The translations under genes were made by a program, and so were the position numbers. A model generated the notes under the pieces. The model was not told the origin of the DNA. It did no database searches and saw only the letters and a program-made list of their open reading frames with translations. This document shows, piece after piece, positions 24,860-30,939 of a stretch of DNA of 33,641 nucleotides; within the stretch, counting starts at the first letter, position 1; each line of letters opens with the position of its first letter. The DNA is from Bacteroidales bacterium (GTDB taxonomy: Bacteria; Bacteroidota; Bacteroidia; Bacteroidales; F082): the NCBI GenBank assembly GCA_017645245.1, contig JAGCPG010000029.1, positions 1 to 33,641 on the forward strand, read 5' to 3'.

Positions 24860-24933
24860 TAGCGGGATCGAGAATTGAACTCGAGACCTCCGGGTTATGA
24901 ATCCGACGCTCTAACCTGCTGAGCTATCCCGCC
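24860..24933 (-). tRNA. tRNA with CAU anticodon (tRNA-Met, possibly tRNA-Ile2)
   Basis: A full 74-base cloverleaf on the minus strand. The acceptor stem is GGCGGGA with TCCCGCT (first pair G-U), the D arm GCTC/GAGC, and the anticodon loop TTCATAA with CAU at 24899-24897. The T arm is TCGAG-TTCAATT-CTCGA and the discriminator base is A. The last anticodon-stem pair is an A-C mismatch. The 3' CCA is not encoded. The paired first base rules out initiator tRNA. Elongator tRNA-Met is most likely, but a CAU tRNA whose C is modified to lysidine (Ile2) cannot be excluded without comparison. Confidence 0.9.
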
Positions 24934-24946
24934 GTTATTGCGGGTG

Positions 24947-24976
24947 CAAAAGTACTACATTTTTTGTTTCGTGCAA
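24947..24976 (-). promoter_or_regulatory. Promoter of the CAU tRNA
   Basis: On the minus strand TTG (24976-24974), exactly 19 bases, TACTTTTG (24954-24947). It places transcription start about 7 bases before the mature tRNA 5' end. Confidence 0.7.
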
Positions 24977-25022
24977 GAGTTTTCGGAAAATTTTTTGGTA
25001 TGGTTTTTGAACTTTTTAATTT

Positions 25023-25056
25023 TTTGTTCGTATTAAAAGAAATATTTATACATTTG
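25023..25056 (+). promoter_or_regulatory. Promoter of the DUF1573/aminotransferase operon
   Basis: TTTG at 25023-25026, 22 bases, TACATTTG at 25049-25056, then ATG at 25080. Spacing is at the long end of the usual range. Confidence 0.6.
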
Positions 25057-25079
25057 CACATCTTTAAACTCAATCAAAT

Positions 25080-25532
25080 ATGAAAAAGTTAGCATTATTG
25101 ATCGGTATCCTCGTGATGATGGCCGGTGTTGCCATGGCACAGGAAGAGAAGGTCTCAGAAAATGGCCCTGAAATTGAATTTGAAAAATTGGTTCACGATT
25201 ACGGCGAGGTGCCTTACAACGGCAACGGCGAGTGCGAATTCCGCTTCACCAATACCGGCAATGAGCCGCTGATCCTTCAGAAACCCAAGTCGAGCTGCGG
25301 CTGCACCGTCCCCACATGGCCCAAGGAGCCCATCCTGCCCGGCGAGTCGGAGGTGATCAAGGTGACCTATAAGACCACCAAGGTGGGTGCCATTAATAAG
25401 ACCATCACGGTGACTTCGAACGCCAAGGTCAACGCTTCCGTGGTGCTTCGCATCAAGGGCACAGTGTTGCCTCAACCCACAGAGATGGTCCCAGAAAAGG
25501 AAATGGAAGGATCACCGGTGAAAAACAATTAA
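25080..25532 (+). CDS. DUF1573 family exported protein
   Basis: A 150-residue protein with signal peptide MKKLALLIGILVMMAGVAMA and cleavage near AMAQ. The mature part is a single immunoglobulin-like DUF1573 domain: EFEKLVHDYGEVPYNGNGEC, FRFTNTGNEPLILQKPKSSC, GCTVPTWPKEPILPGES and KTITVTSNAKVN. The SSCGCT motif and the TNTGNEPL motif are family hallmarks. It should be periplasmic or surface-associated; the role is unknown. It shares a transcript with the aminotransferase, starting 27 bases downstream, with no terminator between. Confidence 0.88.
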   Translation: MKKLALLIGILVMMAGVAMAQEEKVSENGPEIEFEKLVHDYGEVPYNGNGECEFRFTNTGNEPLILQKPKSSCGCTVPTWPKEPILPGESEVIKVTYKTTKVGAINKTITVTSNAKVNASVVLRIKGTVLPQPTEMVPEKEMEGSPVKNN

Positions 25533-25559
25533 GAATCAATAGTTTAAGTAAAAATCTAT

Positions 25560-26780
25560 ATGCCACAGATTTCCAAAAAGGGCTTGGATCTGCCACAGTC
25601 GGCAATCCGTAAGCTTGTGCCTTTTGCCGATGCCGCCAAGGAACGCGGTATCCACGTGTATCACCTCAACATCGGTCAGCCCGACATCGAGACCCCCAAG
25701 GCAGCCTTGAAGGCTTTGTCGGAGACCGCCCTGGAACTCCCGGCCAGCCATGGTGTGTTGGAGTACAGCCACTCAGCTGGTATTCCGTCGTATCGTCGCG
25801 CGTTGTGCAACTACTATCACCGGAATGGTATTGATGTGACACCTAACCAGGTCATCGTCACCACCGGCGGCAGCGAGGCCCTTCAGATGGCCTTCACCGT
25901 GTGCCTGAATCCTGGCGACGAGATCATCATCCCGGAACCGTATTACACCAATTATAACACCTTCGCCAAGCTGTGCGATGCCAAGATCGTCACCATCCCG
26001 AGCGACATCCGTACGGGCTTTGCCCTGCCGCCCATCGAGGACTTCGAGAAGGCCATCACACCACGCACCAAGGCCATCATGATCTGCAACCCCAACAACC
26101 CCACGGGTTACCTCTACACCCACGAGGAGCTGCTGAAGGTCGCCGGTCTGGTGAAGAAGTACGACCTGTATCTCTTCGCCGACGAGGTGTATCGTGAGTT
26201 CTGCTACGACGGTCACAAGCACTTCAGCGTGATGCAACTTGAAGGATTGGAGCGCAACACCATCCTGTTCGACTCCGTCTCAAAGCGTTACAGCGCTTGC
26301 GGTGCCCGTGTAGGTTGCATGGTGACCCGTAACAGCGAGGTCTACGCCATCGCCATGCGTCTGGCTCAGGCCCGTCTGTCGCCACCGAGCTTCGGTCAGA
26401 TCTTTGCCGAGGCCGCTGTCGACACGCCTCAGTCGTACTTTGATGCTGTGTATAACGAATACATCGCTCGCCGTAACGTCATCGTCGAGGGCATCAACAA
26501 GATCCCGGGCTGCTTCTGCCCGATGCCGAAGGGTGCCTTCTACACCGTGATCGACCTGCCGATCGACGACAGCGACAAGTTCTGCCAGTGGCTGCTCACC
26601 GACTTCAGCTACAATGGCGCCACCGTGATGCTGGCTCCCGCCACCGGCTTCTATGCCGATCCCGAGAAAGGACGCCACCAGGCCCGTATCACCTATTGCA
26701 TCTGCATCGACGACCTGAAAGCCGCCATCAAGTGCCTCGAAGAAGCCTTGAAGGAATATCCCGGAAAGATCAGGAAGTAA
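25560..26780 (+). CDS. Pyridoxal-phosphate-dependent class I aminotransferase
   Basis: A 406-residue fold-type I aminotransferase of the aspartate aminotransferase family. It moves an amino group between an amino acid and a 2-oxo acid in the cytoplasm. Visible motifs are NIGQPDIETP (37-46), TTGGSEALQMAF (101-112) for cofactor phosphate, CNPNNPTG (176-183) and FADEVYREF (206-214) with D208. SVSKRYSACGARVG follows, with Schiff-base K242 and phosphate-binding R250. The substrate (aspartate, aromatic, branched-chain or other) cannot be decided by eye. It is second in the unit with the DUF1573 gene and ends just before a strong terminator. The coding sequence is notably G+C rich, with strongly biased codons, suggesting high expression. 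Confidence 0.93.
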   Translation: MPQISKKGLDLPQSAIRKLVPFADAAKERGIHVYHLNIGQPDIETPKAALKALSETALELPASHGVLEYSHSAGIPSYRRALCNYYHRNGIDVTPNQVIVTTGGSEALQMAFTVCLNPGDEIIIPEPYYTNYNTFAKLCDAKIVTIPSDIRTGFALPPIEDFEKAITPRTKAIMICNPNNPTGYLYTHEELLKVAGLVKKYDLYLFADEVYREFCYDGHKHFSVMQLEGLERNTILFDSVSKRYSACGARVGCMVTRNSEVYAIAMRLAQARLSPPSFGQIFAEAAVDTPQSYFDAVYNEYIARRNVIVEGINKIPGCFCPMPKGAFYTVIDLPIDDSDKFCQWLLTDFSYNGATVMLAPATGFYADPEKGRHQARITYCICIDDLKAAIKCLEEALKEYPGKIRK

Positions 26781-26801
26781 TACATCTTTAGTCAATTTAT
26801 G

Positions 26802-26841
26802 GAGAATTAGGGATTTGCGAATCTCTAATTCTCTTTTTTTT
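26802..26841 (+). terminator. Rho-independent terminator after the aminotransferase gene
   Basis: GAGAATTAGGGATT (26802-26815), loop TGCG, then AATCTCTAATTCTC (26820-26833) form a 14-pair stem with one G-T pair, followed by eight T residues. Confidence 0.88.
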
Positions 26842-26870
26842 ATTAAGGTTTTAGTTGATAAAAAGTAGCA

Positions 26871-26885
26871 TTTTTTTTTTTTTTT
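26871..26885. repeat. Run of 15 T residues in the promoter of the dehydratase gene
   Basis: Fifteen uninterrupted T residues end 14 bases before the -7 element of the 4,6-dehydratase gene, at the place where the -33 element should sit. It is the longest single-base run seen in the window and is prone to slippage during replication. Confidence 0.9.
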
Positions 26886-26899
26886 CGGCAGGAATTTTA

Positions 26900-26907
26900 T
26901 AACTTTG
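26900..26907 (+). promoter_or_regulatory. -7 element of the 4,6-dehydratase gene
   Basis: TAACTTTG at 26900-26907 matches TAnnTTTG, 38 bases before ATG 26946. The -33 position falls in the T run. Confidence 0.6.
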
Positions 26908-26945
26908 CAGACGAAAGCTTAATTGGCTAAATATTCTTCGAAAAA

Positions 26946-28943
26946 ATGCGTGATTTGGAAAACCGAAATTGGCTCACGAGGATAACGGGCTGGTATTTCA
27001 ATAAATCGGTGCTGCCTTATTGGTGCATCCTGTTGCTGGACGCCATCATCGTTCTGTTCTCGTGCATTTTCTGTTATTGGGTGCAGAACCGTACCGTGGT
27101 GATGTTCCACCATCGTGACGACGTGATGCTGACCTCATTGATGTACGCCTTGCTTAGTTGGGTGGGGGCCAAGATCTTCAGGACCTATTCAGGCGTGGTG
27201 CGATACTCCAGCTTGGTGGACCTCATGAAAGTGGCCTACGCCAACATGGTGTCCTTGGCACTGGCCTTGGGTAGCTGGTTATTGTTGCGGCAACTCGACG
27301 TGTTGCAATTGAGCGCCCTGTCGCCCATCGCCATCGTGGCCGCTTTTGTGGTGGCTACCATGTTGCAATGGTTGATGCGACTCATGGTGAGGACACTCTT
27401 TGAGCTTACCGAATCGAAAACAAAGAAGACCAAAGTGCTGATCTACGGCGCCTTGACGGGTGGTGTGGGTCTGGCGAAAAGCATACTCATGCAGAAGCCC
27501 GCACAGTATGAGCTGTGTGGATTCATCTCGCACGAGCCCCGCATTCGCAATATGAGCCTCATGGGCGTGAAAGTGTTCAACCCGGATGAGGACTTCGCTG
27601 CCATTGTGAAGAAAATGCACATCGAAGCTGTTTTGGTGAGCCCCTTGCGCGTGGACGACTTCCGTAACAACCAGAAGATCCAGGATACGCTGATCGGAGC
27701 AGGTTGCAAGATCTATATGGCTCAGCTGGAGAAAGAAGCCAATGTCAAGGACGGAGAACTCAACTTAGATGACAACAATGGGATGCAGCTGAAAGAGGTG
27801 AGTGTTGAGGACTTGCTGCCGCGTCAACAGATACATGTGGATTTGAAGTCGGTGGAAGCACAACTCACCGGAAAACGTGTGTTGATCACCGGATCGGCTG
27901 GATCCATCGGCGCAGAGATCGTCCGTCAGGTGGCCGCCTTCCATCCGGCCAAGATGATGCTCATTGATCAGGCCGAGACGCCCCAACACGATATCCGCCT
28001 GATGATGGCCAGTCAGTTCCCCGATGTGCCATGCGAGGTGGTGGTGACCAGCATCAGCCGCAGGACCAGGATGGAAGCCGTATTCAGCACCTTCAGGCCT
28101 GATTATGTGTTCCATGCCGCTGCCTACAAGCACGTCCCGATGATGGAGGACAACCCCAGCGAGGCCGTGATGAACAACGTCTACGGCACCAAGGTGATTG
28201 CCGACATGAGTGTGCAATACGGAGCCAAGAAATTCGTGATGATCTCCACCGATAAGGCTGTCAATCCGACCAACGTGATGGGTTGCTCGAAACGTATCTG
28301 CGAGATTTATGTGCAAAGCCTTGACCGCAAACTGAAACTCGAAGCCTTTGAAGAACAGCATAAGACGGGTAAAAAAGTGGAATACACCCAGTTTGTGACC
28401 ACGCGTTTCGGTAATGTGTTGGGCTCCAATGGCTCGGTGATTCCGCTGTTCCGTGAACAGATCAAGAAAGGCGGTCCTGTCACTGTCACTGACGAGCGCA
28501 TCGTACGCTTCTTCATGCTTATCCCCGAGGCCTGCAAGCTGGTGCTTGAGGCCGGTACCAAAGGCAACGGAGGCGAAATCTTCGTGTTCGACATGGGCAA
28601 GCCCGTGAGGATCGCTGATCTGGCCAAACGTATGATCGCCTTGTCAGGTGCCAAAAACGTGGAGATCAAGTTCACTGGCCTCCGCGAAGGCGAGAAGCTT
28701 TACGAGGAGGTGCTCAACGAGCTCGAAGGCACCAAGCCGACCTTCCATGAGAAGATCCGTATCGCCCAGGTGCGTGAGTATGAATACGACGAAGTGAGCC
28801 GTGACATCGAAGAGCTGGTGGATATCTCCAAGCTGTTCAACAACATGGACACCGTCCGCAAGATGAAGCAAATCGTACCTGAATACAAGAGCAACAATTC
28901 GGTTTATGAAGCCATCGACGAAGAGTTGGCTTCGGCAAAGTAA
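26946..28943 (+). CDS. Membrane-bound UDP-sugar 4,6-dehydratase (WbpM/PglF/CapD type)
   Basis: A 665-residue nucleotide-sugar enzyme for surface polysaccharide or glycan synthesis. Four hydrophobic segments in residues 20-150 anchor it in the inner membrane. A first Rossmann domain (VLIYGALTGGVG, 164-175) is followed by the catalytic short-chain dehydrogenase domain with GSAGSIG at 316-322. The catalytic stretch ISTDKAVNPTNVMGCSK ends at residue 449. In the M-x-x-x-K triad, M445 replaces the usual Tyr before K449, as known for the long WbpM-type 4,6-dehydratases. The likely reaction is UDP-GlcNAc to UDP-4-keto-6-deoxy-GlcNAc. It stands alone with its own promoter and terminator, and no polysaccharide cluster follows within the window, so its product probably feeds pathways elsewhere. 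Confidence 0.93.
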   Translation: MRDLENRNWLTRITGWYFNKSVLPYWCILLLDAIIVLFSCIFCYWVQNRTVVMFHHRDDVMLTSLMYALLSWVGAKIFRTYSGVVRYSSLVDLMKVAYANMVSLALALGSWLLLRQLDVLQLSALSPIAIVAAFVVATMLQWLMRLMVRTLFELTESKTKKTKVLIYGALTGGVGLAKSILMQKPAQYELCGFISHEPRIRNMSLMGVKVFNPDEDFAAIVKKMHIEAVLVSPLRVDDFRNNQKIQDTLIGAGCKIYMAQLEKEANVKDGELNLDDNNGMQLKEVSVEDLLPRQQIHVDLKSVEAQLTGKRVLITGSAGSIGAEIVRQVAAFHPAKMMLIDQAETPQHDIRLMMASQFPDVPCEVVVTSISRRTRMEAVFSTFRPDYVFHAAAYKHVPMMEDNPSEAVMNNVYGTKVIADMSVQYGAKKFVMISTDKAVNPTNVMGCSKRICEIYVQSLDRKLKLEAFEEQHKTGKKVEYTQFVTTRFGNVLGSNGSVIPLFREQIKKGGPVTVTDERIVRFFMLIPEACKLVLEAGTKGNGGEIFVFDMGKPVRIADLAKRMIALSGAKNVEIKFTGLREGEKLYEEVLNELEGTKPTFHEKIRIAQVREYEYDEVSRDIEELVDISKLFNNMDTVRKMKQIVPEYKSNNSVYEAIDEELASAK

Positions 28944-29018
28944 TACAGCCATTCTTCCACTGATTTCGAAGAATTCCAGGCTTTTATATTATATTTGAGA
29001 TTTTGGGAATGGCTTTAA

Positions 29019-29048
29019 AGTCGGCATCGTCAGGTGCCGACTTTTTTT
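29019..29048 (+). terminator. Rho-independent terminator after the dehydratase gene
   Basis: AGTCGGCA (29019-29026), an 8-base loop, TGCCGACT (29035-29042), then six more T residues. In the other direction the stem is followed by only a few T residues, so it acts mainly rightward. Confidence 0.85.
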
Positions 29049-29066
29049 GTGTTGGGCAAAAGCTGA

Positions 29067-29813
29067 TCAACGTTCCATCAAGGCGTCGATTTGAGGCAGG
29101 ATCTCACCCGACTTACCTTGCAGATAGATGTCGGTGATGTAATTGGTGTAGGTGGACGGCTCCAGGTTGATCTCGATGATTTTGGCGCCATGGCGCTTGG
29201 CGATGCCTGGGATCATGTTGGCCGGACTGACTTGGCCTGATGTGCCGATGATGACAAAGGCGTCGCAATTCTCGGCGGCATTCACGGAACCGTAATAGGC
29301 TTTCTCGGGAATGCCTTCGCCAAAGAAGATGAAATCAGGCTTCAGCAGGCCTCCGCAGTTCAAGCAGTGGGGTGGTTTTTCGTTCATCGGGATACCCGTG
29401 GCGGGGAACTTTTCGCCGCATTTGCTGCACACGAAACGCGACATGTTGCCATGGAACTCATAGATGTGCTCGTTGCCCGCCACTGCATGCAGGTCGTCGA
29501 TGTTTTGGGTGATCACACAACTCAACCGTCCTTCCTTCTCCCATTTGGCCAACACCTCATGACCCGGATTGGGACGCAATTTGGTGCTGTTGAAATAGTT
29601 GTAGAACACCTCGCGGATAATGTTCCACGACTCCTGGGTGTGCCGGTAATAATACTCGATGTTGAGCGAGTTGGGATCGTACTTGTTCCAAATGCCACCT
29701 TCGCCCCTGAATGGCGGAATGCCACTCTCGGCCGACATGCCGGCGCCGGTGAATCCCACAATTTTTTTGGCTCCCGATAGGATGCGAGCCGCTTCCTTGA
29801 TTTTGTCGTCCAT
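29067..29813 (-). CDS. Sir2 family NAD-dependent protein deacylase (sirtuin)
   Basis: Sirtuins remove acetyl or other acyl groups from lysines using NAD. The 248-residue protein has GAGMSAESGIPPFRG (23-37), TQNIDDLH (102-109), catalytic H121 (EFHGN), zinc ligands C129, C132, C150 and C153, and GTSGQVSPA (190-198). The region equivalent to the Y-x-x-R acyl-pocket motif of class III sirtuins (CobB, SIRT5) reads Y71-N-Y-F74: the Tyr is kept but the Arg is not, so desuccinylation is less likely. I chose ATG 29813 because the promoter -7 element (29836-29843) puts transcription start near 29829; ATG 29834, seven codons upstream, would lie outside the mRNA. Confidence 0.92.
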   Translation of the reverse strand: MDDKIKEAARILSGAKKIVGFTGAGMSAESGIPPFRGEGGIWNKYDPNSLNIEYYYRHTQESWNIIREVFYNYFNSTKLRPNPGHEVLAKWEKEGRLSCVITQNIDDLHAVAGNEHIYEFHGNMSRFVCSKCGEKFPATGIPMNEKPPHCLNCGGLLKPDFIFFGEGIPEKAYYGSVNAAENCDAFVIIGTSGQVSPANMIPGIAKRHGAKIIEINLEPSTYTNYITDIYLQGKSGEILPQIDALMER

Positions 29814-29835
29814 TTGTATCTCGTGTCTGGTCATG

Positions 29836-29867
29836 CAAAAGTAACTTTTTTTCTGAAATGTTACAAA
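29836..29867 (-). promoter_or_regulatory. Promoter of the sirtuin gene
   Basis: On the minus strand TTTG (29867-29864), 20 bases, TACTTTTG (29843-29836). Its -33 box is only four bases from the -33 box of the opposite promoter at 29872. Confidence 0.7.
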
Positions 29868-29871
29868 AAAA

Positions 29872-29902
29872 TTGCAAGTATTAATTGTTGTATATATATT
29901 TG
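29872..29902 (+). promoter_or_regulatory. Promoter of the endonuclease/exonuclease/phosphatase gene
   Basis: TTG (29872-29874), 20 bases, TATATTTG (29895-29902). Transcription is expected near 29909, just before ATG 29923, which excludes the longer start at 29872. Confidence 0.65.
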
Positions 29903-29922
29903 TAGAGCAAATTAATTTAGAT

Positions 29923-30939
29923 ATGAAATATTGTATTTTATTGATAATGATGTTTTTATCGCCGCCTCCCGATTCGGTGATGGTGGCTTTTTGGAACATG
30001 GAGAATTTTTTCGATCCCTTTGTGGACTCTACGCGCATCTACAATGAATTCACCGAGAATGGCGGCCAACATTGGACGAAGACACGCTTTTACGCGAAAC
30101 GCAACAACCTCTATAAGGCCATTTTAGCCTTCTCAAAGGCTCAGGCAATCGGCATCATGGGCGTGTGCGAGGTGGAGAACGAATATGTGTTGAACGCCTT
30201 GTTTGGACAAACGCCGCTGAAACGTTTCAACTACCGTTGGGTTCATTTCGACGGTCCCGACCGACGGGGGATCGATCCGGCCATCATCTATTCGAAAGAC
30301 CTGTTTCAACTGATTCATAGTGAGGCGATTCCGTTCACTAATCCCCATGATACAGCCATGATTTCAAGGGATATTCTTTATGCCAAGTTCATCGATGATC
30401 GAAACGACACGATCCATTGTTTTGTGAACCACTGGCCATCGAAATACCGAGGGGAGCTGGAGACTGTGGAGGCTCGCAATTGTGCCGCCGGCATCGTTAG
30501 GAGAAAAGTGGACTCGATTGTTGCGGTGGTGCCTGAAGCCAAGATCATCATTATGGGCGACTTCAACGACACGCCTGACGCGCCGTGCATCCGTCAGGTG
30601 TTGGGTGCCAAACATCTGTCGGAAATGGGTGACGATGACCTGCTGGTCAACTTGTTTGCAAGGTCGAGTGAGTTGGGCTTCAAAGGTACGTTGAAACATC
30701 AGGAATCGTGGTCGGTATTCGATCAAATCATTGTTAGTAAATCATTGATAAACAATGATTCATTATATTGTACTTCAAGTGATGCTAGAATTATTCATGA
30801 GCCCATGTTGTTAACTGAAGACGCCACTTATCACGGGTTGAAATTGAACCGAACCTATCTTGGGCCAAAGTATTTGGGCGGCTTTAGCGATCATCTGCCA
30901 GTTGTGCTCCTGTTGCGGTATTCGCGCAAATGTCCTTGA
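29923..30939 (+). CDS. Endonuclease/exonuclease/phosphatase family protein
   Basis: A 338-residue DNase I-like hydrolase. The family residues are present: N25 and E27 (WNMENFF), E83 (CEVENE), H170 (NHWPSKYRG), D213 and N215 (GDFNDTP), and D323-H324 (SDHLPV). Such enzymes cut phosphodiester or phosphomonoester bonds; the substrate (nucleic acid or a small molecule) is not evident. The first 16 residues, MKYCILLIMMFLSPPP, are hydrophobic and may be a short export signal, which would place it in the periplasm. A patch of A+T-rich sequence at about 30720-30800 includes an 8-base hairpin. The last 56 bases overlap the end of the convergent nuclease gene on the other strand. Confidence 0.88.
   Translation: MKYCILLIMMFLSPPPDSVMVAFWNMENFFDPFVDSTRIYNEFTENGGQHWTKTRFYAKRNNLYKAILAFSKAQAIGIMGVCEVENEYVLNALFGQTPLKRFNYRWVHFDGPDRRGIDPAIIYSKDLFQLIHSEAIPFTNPHDTAMISRDILYAKFIDDRNDTIHCFVNHWPSKYRGELETVEARNCAAGIVRRKVDSIVAVVPEAKIIIMGDFNDTPDAPCIRQVLGAKHLSEMGDDDLLVNLFARSSELGFKGTLKHQESWSVFDQIIVSKSLINNDSLYCTSSDARIIHEPMLLTEDATYHGLKLNRTYLGPKYLGGFSDHLPVVLLLRYSRKCP

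Noticed and set aside
24860..24933. tRNA as an integration site for the island
   Set aside because: The island is more than 14 kb away, and no tRNA fragment repeat was found near its edges.
30740..30760. Perfect hairpin AATCATTG-ATAAA-CAATGATT in the phosphatase-family gene
   Set aside because: It is in the middle of an intact coding region, A+T rich and without a T run; probably chance.
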